Of a DNA stretch of 64,000 nt, positions 24,421 to 36,049 are shown piece by piece. The notes beneath the pieces were generated by a model. The model searched no databases and was not told the origin of the DNA. It saw only the letters and a list, made by a program, of their open reading frames with translations. The DNA is from Endomychus coccineus (Eukaryota > Arthropoda > Insecta > Coleoptera > Endomychidae): the NCBI GenBank assembly GCA_958510875.1, contig OY294068.1:21432297-21496296 (forward strand), given 5' to 3'. Both the position numbers and the translations under genes were made by a program. Within the stretch, counting starts at the first letter, position 1; every line of letters begins with the position of its first letter.

Positions 24421-25640
24421 GAAGTACTGATCTTCTTTCGTCTACCATATAACCATCATCAGAGTAAACTAAATTAGAAATCAAAAAGCGTCTGTTTAAA
24501 TACTATTTGGTGTTGCTAATGCAAACAAGGGGTTACCCTCAACTGAAGATAAATTTAATAAATTGCTTTTTCGTTTATACATTTCCATGCCTTCTAAATC
24601 AGCTCAATATTTGTCCACTGTGTTTCAAAAGTTATAAGCTTTCTTGAGAAATGGAGTGACCTGTATTTAAAATATATTCGTCTAACGCTGATTTTTCACC
24701 ATTATTTATTTTATATGGACAAAATGTTCTTTATACCGAGTCAAAATGTTCCTTCTAGCTTAGCCCACATATCATTTTAAACACGACTCACAATCGATTT
24801 TGTAAATTCCGGTTCTGTCAAAGTCTTGTTTTAGCTTTTTCTTGCATTATAAACATGCTGTATCTCTCATTTATTATCTATTTGAAGATAGAGGCTCTAA
24901 TTTGGTCAGTTGGTTGCTTCCCAATTTCCTTTTTTATCTAAAAATTAAGTTATTGATCAAAGATTTGTCGTAACCATTGTTCAGCGCTTTTCGCTGAAGT
25001 TTCAGAACTTCTTTGTTAGAATTTTCCTGGCTCAAAGGGATGTTCAATAATCTATCGATAGCTCCATTTAATAGTATTGCTCATAGATTATTGAACGTCT
25101 CTTTGAGCCAGCAAATAGAAACGACGAAGTTGAGAAACTTCAGCAAATAGCATTGGACAATGGTTACGACAATTCTGATCAATAATTTGATTTGTAAAAA
25201 GAAACGGAAATTGGGACTCAACAAACTGACCGAATTAGAGCCACTACCTTCAAATAGATGATAAATTAGCAATACAACCCGTTTAAAGATGCAAGAAAAA
25301 CCTAAAAACCCGTTTAGGCAACACCTTTGACAATGTTTTCGATTTTGACTAAACCGGGATTTACAAAATCGATTGTGAGTCGTGTTCAAAAAATGTTATG
25401 TGGATTAAACTAGAAGGGACATCTTAACACGGTATAAAAAACATTTTGTCTATATAAGGAAAAATAGTTGTGAAAAATCAGCGGTAGCTGAACATATTTT
25501 AAATACAGGTCACACCATTTCTGAAGAAAGTTTTAAAACACAGTACGGACAAATAACTAGGTAATTTAGAACGAAAAAGCAATTATTAAATTTCGATTTG
25601 TCTTCAGCTGCGGGTAATCCTTTGTTTGAATTATTTATTT
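24421..25640. mobile_element. Head-to-head pair of Penelope-like 3' ends
   Basis: Two inverted copies (about 24520-25055, minus strand; 25083-25630, plus strand) meet at a 27-bp centre. The plus arm encodes NNLICKKKRKL and later SAVAEHILNTGHTISEESFK, the C-terminal part of a Penelope-type GIY-YIG endonuclease domain. The frames hold many stops. The minus-strand copy ends with a hammerhead-like motif at 24425-24466, where a Penelope terminal repeat would place it. Confidence 0.65.
24425..24466 (-). ncRNA. Hammerhead ribozyme candidate 3
   Basis: On the minus strand, stem I UACU pairs fully with AGUA. The core boxes are CUGAUGA and GAAA, and the cleavage triplet is AUC followed by AGUA. Stem II (UGGUUAUAUGGUAGAC) is weak and stem III minimal. 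All invariant core bases are present. Confidence 0.5.
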
Positions 25641-26079
25641 TTAATTTAGTTTTGTAGTTGAAAGGCCCTCAGTACCTTAACAGTAGTTTTAGTAGATAGG
25701 GCTGATCATTTGTTGTTTATAAGCATTCCTGTAATTCAGAAGATTTGGGTTTAGATACTACAGCTGTTTTGGGTCAATATGTGCTTTTCCAGTTAATCCT
25801 TCTTCAAGCAACAATGTTCAAAACTTTTATAGATTGAGGTCAAATAAATTTTTTTGAATCAGGAATTTGTATAAAATCGTAATCAGCTCACAACCTTCAT
25901 TGTATGGTATTGATATAGACTACACCACCAAAAACTAACATACAAGGTGCTGATTCAGGAACATATACATTGAAGAATTTATTGCAAACCTAGAAAATAA
26001 ATTCCTCCCAGGTTAGGTGAACAATTGTGTAACAATCATTCTCTAAACACATAGGATTCTAATATTAAACCCCACTTAC
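25641..26079. other. No gene seen
   Basis: HCN intron sequence. No motif or repeat recognised. Confidence 0.4.
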
Positions 26080-26216
26080 TTGATTGAATATTAGGAATAT
26101 ATAGTCTAAAGGGATGGACGAAATTAGATCGAGGAAGAACCACGTCCTCAGGTAGTGTTTTGCTATTAATTTTGGATCCAGGATCACTTGTTCTGCATTG
26201 TCTTGTTGCATGATTC
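26080..26216 (-). CDS. Ih: HCN/Ih channel, S2-S3 exon
   Basis: A 137-nt exon between the acceptor TTGTTTTGCAG and the donor GTAAGT. It completes a Gly codon from the upstream exon and reads [14 protein letters not shown], then [20 protein letters not shown]. This matches the S2-S3 loop and S3 helix of HCN channels (the LDP..I..YLRTWF..D..SSIP.DYIF signature). The reading frame is intact, and the exon ends in phase 0, compatible with the S4 exon at 12000. The intervening intron is about 14 kb. Confidence 0.9.
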
Positions 26217-26339
26217 CTGCAAAACAATATACATGAGTTTCAATATGGTAGACAACAGAACTGATATTCAAGGAATAATTAATAATAATGTTTATTTCCC
26301 AAAAATTTGTGTGTGATGCAACACGAAAAAATAAACACG

Positions 26340-26830
26340 AAGAGAACAATTCGTTTGATAGATGAGGTCACACTTACGAATTCATTGACCTCTCTGTAGC
26401 TTCGTGGAACGATGGGCGATCTCTCCCTTTTCAATAGATATATCCATGATCGGTGTTCATTAGAAATCTCGTCTGTTGTTCGTTAGTAACCCCTTCGTTG
26501 TCAAGCTCGAGACCTGCCGAACTTCTTCCTATCAGACTTAATTTTTTTATGGAACGGCGAATTTGTGAATTCTTTGCCCAGTGAGGTTTTTTCTATGCCT
26601 ATAACCTTCAAACCTTCAAGAAAAATTTGAATGCCTATTTCCTCTCCCAAATTTCCATCGCTGGCTCACACGATGTTCTTAGAACATTATAGGTCAAAGT
26701 ATAGAAAAAAAAAGCGCTCGCTCGCTTTCTCTCTCTCTCTCTCTCGCTCTCTCTCTACCTCCGCCTCTCTGTCTCTATCGGCAGGGATGGCCAGATATGA
26801 CCCTCCTTTGTCACGTTCTCCTTCTAAGTA
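26340..26830 (+). mobile_element. LINE 3' fragment followed by a (CT)n tract
   Basis: This copy of the RYYHGRCSSE-type LINE family begins near [14 protein letters not shown] and GDLSLFNRY. It runs on to the C-terminal block SLPSEVF. A CT/CTCG microsatellite occupies about 26716-26780. It lies in the HCN intron on the opposite strand. Confidence 0.6.
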
Positions 26831-27791
26831 ATTTAATGATCTCATGATCTGTTAACTCATTTAAATGAAATCGACTGGGTTATTAAACAGCTTGGCATGT
26901 TTTGCCGACTGTTAAAATAAACATTTTCCTGATTTGACTATCTATGAGTGAAGAGGTATTGCCCAAAGCAATCAATTTATTACTTTAAACTGAGCCTTAA
27001 AGAAGGTTCATCACGGATTCGTCTGCTGTGCAGGCAAAATGAATGAGCGATACGGATTCCTTTCAGCATTTAGAATAAACCCCACAATCAGGTTCCTTCA
27101 ATCCCTATATTTTGGGTCTTAGAGCATAGCTAGCCTAAATGGTATTATGGTAGTGATTAATTTCTCCTATCCTTGTTATAGCAAGACTGGAGATGCACCA
27201 TCGAGCTATGCGCTCTAGAGAAGCACTTGATAGCACTTACTTTGAAATAATCATGTCTACTTGCATATTATTCATTAACATACATTGCTAGGTGAAGATA
27301 TTTCGAATTCACATAGGTTTCAAAAATAATCTTCTGAATGTGCCCAGGGCCCCCACAAGGGTTAATGCGGCCCTGCACATATTAGAAATGTGAATTCTAC
27401 ATAGTAAAATAGCATGTAATGCTACGAATACTTGATGGCATATCATGAAACCACTGGAGGCTGGCATTATTAACTCAAAGTAGTTGAAGGAAAGTTTGGC
27501 TACGGAAGATGAGAACAAGGGTGGCCACAGACTCAGCACATCGAAACAGCTGTTAACTATTAGTAGTTTCGCTCACATACGTTTGTGATCAAATCTTTAC
27601 TACTTGAGGTACATTTGTAATATTTTCCTCCATCCATCAGCCAGTGAGAAAGTTTTTGAAGAATTCAATTCCTATGTAAGAACCGATTAGTACAATTCAT
27701 ATGAATTAACACACATATTTATATATTAAAGATAAGTTTTCTTGGTAATTTGAATAAACACATACACGGTGTATGATTATTTGGAACTTAC
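26831..27791. other. No gene seen (HCN intron)
   Basis: The longest open frames are on the minus strand near 27309-27539 and carry no recognised motif. Confidence 0.4.
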
Positions 27792-27955
27792 CTGTTCTAA
27801 AATTGACTACAATGTCGATAAGAAATATCGTATCTGACAGACAGTTGAAGGCAATCCAGCGTGTACTTAAATCGTCGTTAAAAAAGCTTATAGCTACGGG
27901 TAAAATAATTAAATTGGCGACGAGCAACAGCAGCATACACAAGTCCCAATAGAAT
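27792..27955 (-). CDS. Ih: HCN/Ih channel, S1-S2 exon
   Basis: A 164-nt exon between the acceptor TCTTGTTTCAG and the donor GTAAGT. It encodes [20 protein letters not shown] (S1), a short FNDD loop and [20 protein letters not shown] (S2), ending in RTG. These are diagnostic for the HCN branch of the voltage-gated channel superfamily. The terminal Gly codon is split and completed by the 26216 exon. Upstream exons for the cytoplasmic N-terminus lie beyond 28 kb and were not recognised in the window. Confidence 0.92.
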
Positions 27956-27999
27956 CTGAAACAAGAGGAAGGTTATTTGATTGCAATTATAAGAAAACA

Positions 28000-28570
28000 G
28001 TATTGAGTTGATGCAGATAAGTATTAAGTGTTAATCTTACAACAACGATGTAATTTTATAATTTAACATCTGGCATTCGGCGAATATCCAGTCAACGGAG
28101 CGCTAAAATGACCAAAATCTCTTATTTGAGTTCTACAGAATGAATTTCGATGAAACCTTATGCAATCTGTTACTAAAGACGTCAATAAGAAACATTAAAC
28201 AAAAATTAAATGCGGAAATGATAGGAAGGGGAACTTGTAAAATTTGAAAAAATATATACTCAGCTTTTTTTGACCCAAAATGATATTCTTGTGAATTTGC
28301 TTGAAAATTTATATTTTTTGAAAGATATGGCCACTCGAAACTTCCTACAAATGGGAGAGGAGGGACGTAAAAGGTAGTCAAAAAAATCAGGTGAATGTAT
28401 GATCAAAATACTACTTTTTCACTAACAACTTTTATCTCAAGTGCGTTTTGTTTGTTTTTCCGGAAAAACATGAAAAATTCCCATTTTACATTGTGGCGCT
28501 TTAAAAATATTTAGTTGAAAAAATCAATAAAACCCAGTCAAATACATTGAAACTTTCGACTAGAATCAAA
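28000..28570. other. No gene seen
   Basis: AT-rich sequence upstream of the HCN S1 exon. No exon-like open frame with splice sites was found. Confidence 0.4.
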
Positions 28571-28675
28571 GGAAAATGTGGTGGTTAGAAATGCATCCTC
28601 CACACATTCGCTATATTGCAGTTTTATCATTGAGATTTATTTCAATCATTTCACACTTGAAGAATCTTGGTTTCA

Positions 28676-28893
28676 GGATGGATTCCGCGTCACAATAGCT
28701 CAACTTGATGCCGACGTTTCGCCAACCATTACATGTGGCATTTTCAGGGCAGGCTTGAGGCTTGAACTGAAACTGGTTCTACTGGTTTCTGTAGCCGTAT
28801 TTATTGTAGGAAAAATCCTTCACTCTACACAGTCCACTGCCGAAAGGCGAAACGTCGCCATCAAGTCGAGCTATTGTGACGCGGAATCTATCC
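28676..28893. repeat. Inverted Penelope-type terminal repeats
   Basis: The 48-bp arms 28676-28723 and 28846-28893 are inverted copies with only a few mismatches. Each contains TTCCGCGTCACAATAGCT or its complement, and the hammerhead 3' half. The segment between holds a complete hammerhead-like unit on the minus strand. Confidence 0.65.
28709..28751 (-). ncRNA. Hammerhead ribozyme candidate 4
   Basis: Minus strand: stem I UGCC/GGCA is a perfect 4 bp. Stem II is closed by GCCA/UGGC. The second box is GAAA and the cleavage triplet GUC. The first box is CUGAAAA, with one invariant G replaced by A, so activity is doubtful. Confidence 0.5.
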
Positions 28894-29114
28894 AGAAGCC
28901 TAGATTTTTCAAGATTAGCTATCCGCGGAAGTCTACCATTCAAGACATTTCACACTTTTCAATATCCTATAGGCTTTATTCAACGATTTCATAATAAATG
29001 ACGTATTGTGTGTCAGTTTAGTATCCATGAGGTGAACCATTGAAGAAAATACCAGTTTCGGGATTCAGATCTGGTACCTCTGTACATCAATACGGTGATT
29101 CATTAGTCATTACT

Positions 29115-30977
29115 AAAGGGCGGAATATATGCAAAGTGCATATATTTGCATATTTTGCATATTTTTACAAATTTCATAAGAGAATGCATATTTTGGCAAA
29201 AATAAAATTTGTGTGCATATTTTTATGTTTTTCGTTTTATCAAAAGATTGAATGCGACCCTTGCAGATAATTGAAATAATTTAAAAGGTGGGTAGGTTTT
29301 ATTATTATATGGTTTATTGCCGGCATTTATTGGATGTTTAGGAATTTCCAAGTAATCAGCTTGCCTAATTCACCGAACAGAAACAAGACAAGAAGGTTCA
29401 ATTGAAGCTCCACCCTTAATGTTGTCTATTTCGCTGGCACACTTAAATAATCCCTGGTGGTGCCAAGTCATGTTCGGTGGTAGTAAGTATTGTCACCGAA
29501 CATGTTCGGTGCGCGAATGAATTCATAACAAAACTTTCTTTTTTCGGGGTCTAGTTGGAATGCGGCGGCTTGCTTTTATAGTTCGGACTTCAAAGTACCG
29601 ACCCAAGATTTTTTGCAAAAATATTGTAATCAAAACATCCCTGACGAATCCACACTTAGAAAGAAGTATGTGCAAACGGTATACGAAACCGTATTGGAAG
29701 AAATTAAAGTTTCACTGGGCGATGAACATTTTTATATTATTGTTGATGAAAGCACAGACTCATGTGGTCGATATATCGCACATCTTATTATTGGAGGGCT
29801 TCAAGAAAATGAGCCAGGGAAGCCATATTTAATATCTTCTAAACAGTTAGACAAAACAAATAATGTGACCGTAACTCGATTTATTCAGCAGTCTCTATCA
29901 AATTTTTTTTTACCAAATCCAGTTCCAGTAGAGAAGTTTTTAGTATTTTGGTCTGACGCAGGGCCGTATATGGTTAAAGTAGGCCAAAACTTAAAAAAAT
30001 TTTATCTCAATATGGTACATGTCACTTGCCTTTTACACGGGATAACCAGAGTTGCAGAAACTATTAGAACAGCATATCCCTTGGTGAACAAATTCATTTC
30101 AAATGTGAAGAAAGTGTTTTTGAAAGCACCTCTAAGAGTGCAGATATATAGACAGAAATTTCCAGGAGTTAGTTTATCTCCAGAGCCCGTAATTACTCGA
30201 TGGGGAACATGGATTAAGGCCGCGATATTCTACGCAGACCATTTTGAAGCCATTAAAGACATAGTTTTAGATTCAGAAGACAATTCACAGTGTGTAGTGC
30301 AAAGTCAAGCAGTATTCAAAAATGTAAATTTAGCTAAGGAACTTGTTTTTGTTAAGGTTAATTCTAGTTTTATACCAGATATAATAACTTCGTTAGAAAG
30401 GAGGAATATGAGTAAGAGAATCAATTAATATTGTTGAAACTTTTTCCGACAAATCCAAAAAATTTCCCGGTGATGTAGGAAATTAAGTAATAAAGTAAAC
30501 TCGAAGTTATTGTGGGAAAGAATGAAGGCTTTAAGTATTTAATGGAAGTCAAAAATATTTTGATACTAAACCATCCAACGAAGTAATACCTTGGCCTTAT
30601 AACTTACTACCCAAATTAAAATATTGCCAGATCACATCGGTAGATGTTGAAAGATCTTTTTCTTTGTACAAATATATTTTTACAGATAGAAGGCAAACAC
30701 TTTCATTGGAAAATTTTGAAAAATATATCGTTATAAATGCATTTTATACTATTTCAGGTTAAAAATTTTACCTATTATATTTTTCTTTTAATTTTACTTA
30801 AAATAAATAATTTTTTAAGAGTCGGCGTTTCTTTATTTCCATTTTTCCATGTTATATTCAAGGCATATAATTGCATATTTTGACAAATAAATGCATATTG
30901 TTGCATATTTCAAAGAAAAGCTATGCATATATATGCGCATAGTTTAACTGAATTGACGTGCATATATTCCGCCCTTC
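29115..30977 (+). mobile_element. hAT element with preserved ends and TSD
   Basis: The ends AAAGGGCGGAATATATGC (29115) and GCATATATTCCGCCCTTC (ending 30977) are inverted. AGTCATTACT is present on both outer sides (29105-29114 and 30978-30987). hAT elements normally duplicate 8 bp, so part of this 10-bp match may be chance or belong to the termini. The subterminal zones are rich in GCATAT/ATGCATA repeats, possible transposase binding sites. The transposase relic is inside. Confidence 0.8.
29613..30765 (+). pseudogene. hAT-family transposase, internally deleted
   Basis: The open frame 29613-30428 encodes HFYIIVDESTDSCGRYIAHL, then FWSDAGPYM, VHVTCLLHGITRVAE, VKKVFLKAPLRV and EPVITRWGTWIKAAIFYADH. 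These are the RNase H-like catalytic core blocks of the hAT branch that gave rise to CGG-repeat-binding-protein-like genes. From about 30590 another frame gives TSVDVERSFSLYKYIFTDRR and then LSLENFEKYIVINAF, the C-terminal hAT dimerisation region. A frame break near 30420 separates them. The N-terminal BED finger is absent. The long undamaged frame suggests a recent arrival. Confidence 0.8.
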
Positions 30978-30989
30978 AGTCATTACTAT

Positions 30990-32240
30990 AGGTCGTAAAA
31001 ATGGGTTCACGTAAATTGAGTCCGGCATCTATTAATTGCCAATTACGAAGAAATGATTCAACATAGATTTTCAGTCAAACTGAATGGAAAAGCATTCTCA
31101 TAATTATAGTGAAAAGCTGCTGGTTACTTTGAATCTGATGATACTTTCTGTAGAATATTTTCATAACTATCAAAATGCGATATTTATGTTTAAGATCTCG
31201 AAAGGATATATAGCTTCTTCAAAAATTGCAGAATTGAGAAATTATATACCTCATATAATTGATGAATTTAATTCAGAAGTGTTCCGAACAGATAAACATT
31301 ATTTATTCAAATTTAATCATTTAATTAAACAAATTTAAGAAAATAATGATGTGCATACATCGAACAAATCCATATTTACAGGGGTATGCGTTTATACATG
31401 TATACATAATTATATAAATGTACATATATTCGAGCCCCCCTGGAATGCAGTCCGTGTTAGGCAATCATATTGTTATCATTGTTAATCCACACATAACCAA
31501 TCAAATGATGGAACTGACCTATCCATATGTCAGCACTAACAAGACATTCCCCAAGAATAATTGATTTTCAGTATAAAACATATTGCTCTTTTTCGAGTTC
31601 GATAATATGTTAGTTGAGAAATAATTTACCCTCTCAACTGATGTAATATTGACTCTCTCTCTCTTCGTAAAACATAAAGTTTGAATGGAGAATTACAATA
31701 GCCCAATTTGAATTGGAGACTTGCGTCTGCCTTATTTATGTCGGTAAAGTTTTCAATTGTTATGTAAAATCATTGTTATCCCGGGAACCTTTTTCGTAAT
31801 CTCGTTAAGTTAGATTTCTACCGCATTTGTTGCCGGTATATCTTAATTCCATTCATGTTTGTCGCCGTATTTTTCCTTCCAGTTCGTAAGAGAAATAGCT
31901 TCGGCAGCAATGGACAGCACATATAGTGGTATTAGATGAGGATTGAATGTTTTTGTCTCGGTAAATCTGATTGGAGCTTGTAGTGTCTAGACCTTTTTTA
32001 CCCAGGGAATTTTAGACAAAAGAGATGAAGCCCAATAATATTCTACACTTAAATGGGAAAGCTTAATCTTTGATGTAATTTTACCGTGTCGAAAACGAAT
32101 TAGAACAAAATATTGCTATGTAATCCATATCTACTGAATGATCCGAACAAAATTTTTCTAAATATGAGAGAACATGTAAAGAAACAATCCAAAATCAATT
32201 GGTAATCACTACTCCGCTCACATGAATATGGTTGTGATGC
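30990..32240. other. No identified gene
   Basis: One 84-codon open frame at 31084-31338 (starting MEKHSHNYSEKLL) has no recognised motif and may be chance. The rest is AT-rich with no repeat recognised. Confidence 0.35.
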
Positions 32241-32246
32241 CATAGG

Positions 32247-32920
32247 TCAACTGTTATACTGTTCCCCACCGTTCTGCTGATGAGCCCGAGAAGGCTGTTC
32301 AGAACTTTTGTATTGTAATGTCACTGGACGAACTGAAGAAGCCTTACCACTTACGTATCTCTCCAATTTTTCTATAGATCCTACTCTTAAGTTTTGTCTC
32401 GGTACGTAATGACATGATACTAAGTCTGGCCAAAACATTACATCGTCTTCAGTCAGCATAATGCTCGTGAATAAAATTAGTCAATTTGGTCAAACATTTC
32501 CAATATACTGCTGACTATCTAGTGCTCGCTCCCTCATCCATCCCACATAAGGCTTGGATACCTCTGTAGTGTGAATCGCACAGCAAATCAAAATTTTGCC
32601 TGCGAATTTTGCCTTTCCTTTATATTCAATATTGTCTGAACAGTCATATATTGTTGGTATAAACCATTATTTCCGCATTGCCTGAAGAAAAGTACTTTCA
32701 TCATCGATAACAATGGCATGTTATTTGCAAAGCGTTTCCGCCTTATGCCCGAAAATATCTCGTTATCCGAGCCAACTTGTTTGCCTATATTTAACACGCC
32801 TCGAAAATGTGCCCTTACAAGTGCGATACTGGCGTCTTGGGTAAAGATGCTGGGTCATTCACTTTTAGATAAATTTACGCATGGTATACTTTGCTCTCAA
32901 TCAGATATTGTACAATGAAA
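32247..32920 (-). pseudogene. Tc1/mariner-superfamily transposase relic
   Basis: On the minus strand AIVIDDESTFLQAM (near 32715-32675) matches the first catalytic-Asp block. FWPDLVSCHY (near 32430) matches the second, and a decayed GSIEKLERY the third. Frames change between them. The flanking 32260-32400 sequence resembles 41100-41230, so a second, shorter copy exists there. Confidence 0.6.
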
Positions 32921-33139
32921 AGATATTTTGATCTTCAAACATTCAAACTATTTCGGGTTTAGGCATGTGCTCACCTAAATTGAAGATACTTTACCAAAAA
33001 TCTAATTATAGCCAGTACAGTGGAAATGATTCACTTAACTCATCTATCAACATGAAAACCAACAGTCATACGTTAGAATTTTACATATCACTAACCTCGT
33101 CTTTTTTTTATACTTGGACTACACGAGAGTGAAACCTAT

Positions 33140-33600
33140 AATGTTCAAAGAACATCGTGTGATTCAGCGGTGACATGTTGGAAGAGGAGATAGACATTCG
33201 AATTTTTCTTGAAGGTTTCGAGATTATATGCAGAGAGAAAGACCTCACTAGGCATGGAGTTTCACAACTTCGCTGTTCGATAGAAAACCAAATTTTTGTG
33301 AAGTTGTTCTCGCTATGGACCTAACATGATCATCCCATGAGAGGGTGCTATTGGTGGTGATCCCGAGCGAGGATATGGAAAACTTCATAGGAATAGTTGC
33401 CATTAATTGTGTCAACTTGTCTCTGTTTTGCTCCTCTCGCTTCATTGGATGGTATAGGGGCTCTAGATGAGAAAGCGGTATGAAGAATATCATCATTTGC
33501 AAAGCTGTGGACGGGACAGGTGTTCACTTCCAGCAGATGGTTTATATGGAGCAGAACAATTTTGGTGCCAAGACAGATCCTTGTGGACTACCCAAGAAGG
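33140..33600 (-). mobile_element. LINE fragment (minus)
   Basis: Minus-strand frames give SPQGSVLAPKLF (RT), then after a deletion SLGITTNSTLSWDDHVRSIA. These are blocks of the same LINE family as at 2.3-3.7 kb. Confidence 0.65.
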
Positions 33601-33829
33601 GGTTTGGTGCCAAACTCGGTCTATTGTGGAAATAACAATGGTATTGGATTATGGACAGGTAAATTATTCGAAAGCAATTTTTCGAAGAAAAATTATTCGA
33701 ATTCAAATTTGCAAACGGAAAGTTGTCCGAAAGCAAAATTATTCGAAAGAATATTTATTCGAATTCGGGATATAAATCATAATCCCTTTTTGGAACGTCT
33801 AGCGCGCAAACCGATGTACGTATTATTGT

Positions 33830-34900
33830 TTAGGGCGAATTTTTTAACCTCCTTTGCGGGACAAAACTGGGGATGTAACTCTAAGACCCTGCGATGGATG
33901 TACACATCAATGGTGAAACCAATCATTACCTATGGGTTAGTGGTCTGGGTAGCAGAACTAGTGGAGCTAGTTCAAGGATAAAGCTATCGAAAATCCAAAG
34001 ACTAGCCTGTGTATGCATAACAGGTGCTATGAGAATATGCCCAACGGCTGCTGTAGAAGTAATCCCAAACCTCACACCCCTCCATAAAGTAGTGGAGAAT
34101 ATGGCAATGAGAGCAACCTATAGAATAACTGGAAAGGGAACCACCAAACGTAAATATGGGCCGTTCCTTGTAAACCAGCAAACCTGGGACATGCCCGAAG
34201 ATAATACGGGAAAAAAGTATAGCTCCGCAAAAGAATTTGAAACGAAAAAAGTCGCTAAAGTGAATGGAACGAAAACACCATCCCTAGACTCAGTAGAAAT
34301 GCCATCAAATGGTAAACTGATGGTTCCAAAATAACAGACGGAACTGAAATAGGATTGTATGGGCTAGGAACCAAATACTCTGAAAGCTTAGGTCAATCCC
34401 CGAACATTTTTCTAGCGGAGATTTACGCTATAGGAAAATGTGTTCACTTCAATATAGGAAAAAAAATAGTCATCATGTCGGATAGTCAACGTGCTGAGCT
34501 CCCAGCTCCAAGATGGTCTGGGAATGGTTCGAAAAATTGAATGAACTAGACAAGAACCACGCAGTAACCCTCATAGGGGTTCCGAGACACACCGGGGTGG
34601 AGGGTAACGGAAAAGTAGACGATCTAGCAAAAAATGGACCGAAACACCATTTGTGCGACCTCAACCCTCCTACGGGATAAGCGCCAGCACAATACTAGAA
34701 GAGCTTGAAAAAGAAGTAGACAACAAAAGATCCCACCACTAGATAGGTCTGCAAGGACTGAGGCAAGCAAAGACTTCTAATGACTGCATCAACCTAAGTG
34801 CAGGTTCTGCGAGGAGAAGGACAAAACTTCCATCCACATCCTCGCAAAATGCCCCAGCTTGCAAAACCCATGAGCACCATACCTTGGGAGACTCAACTTA
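33830..34900 (+). mobile_element. LINE relic with RNase H remnant (I/LOA-like)
   Basis: Frames in order: TLRWMYTSMVKPIITYG (RT thumb) and KLSKIQRLACVCITGAMRIC. Then come FLAEIYAIGKC and KIVIMSDSQ (RNase H), VTLIGVPRHTGVEGNGKVDD (RNase H end) and a CRFC-type knuckle near 34800. Frameshifts separate the blocks. This is a different family from the RYYHGRCSSE LINE. Confidence 0.65.
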
Positions 34901-35680
34901 CGCGAAGCAATCCGACATACTGAACTTTCTTAAAGTCACAGGGAACTGCTATAGCTGCTGAGATATTTTGAAGGGGGCAGAATAGATATTTTGAGTTGCA
35001 GAGTGCAAAAATCCTCAATACAATACAATCATCTTGATCAAAAATCATGAATCTGGTCACCCAGATAATTTCCAACGCCAATTTATGTTTTATCATTGTT
35101 GCCTATTGTAACTCCTCGAGACGAACGTTATTTCCTCCATCCCATAACGCATTTGAATAGATGCTCTAAAAAGTCTAGTTGTCTTAGGTCCGCAAATTTC
35201 AGACAAAAAGATAAAGCAACATACCCACAGCAAAGGATTGCACACAATTATCGTACAAAAAATAGTTCAAAATTGCTCATATTACTCATTACTGTATCTT
35301 TTCATTCAATAATTTCTTCAATTGAATGCTTCTAAGCTCTTCTATATTCCAGAAACTTAATACTTGGATCGCGTTGGCTTTTTTCCAAACTACTACTTAA
35401 GTTATCTATCGCCATTAGAAATAAGAATGAAACTACTATGTTGTCTCTCACTTCTTGCAGCTTAGAATGGTAGAATATTTTTATTGGTGAATATAACAGA
35501 TATCGGCTTCTAACTAATAATTGACATCTGTATGCAATATGGCACAAACAACTGCTAGTCCATTTTATCAGTGTCAATATAAATATTTAACCGTATGCTG
35601 AGGATTTTCGTATATATATCTACGGCCACATTCAATACTGATGATACATTCGAAAGTTCAACACGATAATAAATAGTGCA
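34901..35680. other. No gene seen (upstream of exon 1a)
   Basis: No motif recognised. The last 60-100 bp before 35683 would be the candidate 5' leader of the exon there. Confidence 0.35.
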
Positions 35681-35682
35681 TT

Positions 35683-35781
35683 ATGGTCTACGATATTAGA
35701 GGGAAGACAGCTTTTATTACCGGTGGTGCGACTGGAATTGGTTTCGCTTATACCACGGAACTTCTTCGAAATGGATTGAAA
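35683..35781 (+). CDS. SDR first exon (1a), orphan or alternative
   Basis: A 99-nt exon from ATG to a GTGAGT donor encodes MVYDIRGKTAFITGGATGIG and the following helix ending ELLRNGLK. It contains the TGxxxGxG dinucleotide-binding loop of a short-chain dehydrogenase. It has the same length and end phase as the first exons of genes A (38828) and B (48173). No matching exon 2 lies between it and gene A; that interval holds LINE and MULE debris. It can therefore be an alternative promoter/first exon of gene A, which would splice in frame to 40390, or the only survivor of a third tandem gene. The reading frame is intact. Confidence 0.7.
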
Positions 35782-36049
35782 GTGAGTGGGATCATGTTAA
35801 CTAAATACATATAATATTTATTTTATATATACAGAGTATTGTTTAATTTAGCATGATTGGAACGAATTTTATTATTAACGCAATTTTTTTTCTTTCATTT
35901 TGGATACTTTGGATAGGATGGGGTAAGAGTAATGAAGTATATGAAGAAAGTGGAAATATACGACATGAGATAGTTAATTTATAAAATATTCATCCTAAAT
36001 CAAAACAGAGAAATTAATAAGACAATAGGATTATATATTACTAGCTGAA

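Noticed and set aside
27309..27539. Minus-strand open frame as another HCN exon.
   Set aside because: No HCN motif. S2 (27792) connects in phase directly to the exon at 26216.
29560..30428. A functional host gene derived from a hAT transposase.
   Set aside because: It retains TIRs and flanking duplications, and the frame breaks before the C-terminal dimerisation region. It is a transposon copy, not a domesticated gene.
33658..33780. Dense TTCGAA/TTATTCGAA motifs as a possible satellite or regulatory array.
   Set aside because: Suggestive, but only about 120 bp with irregular spacing, lying between LINE fragments. Not enough to support a feature.
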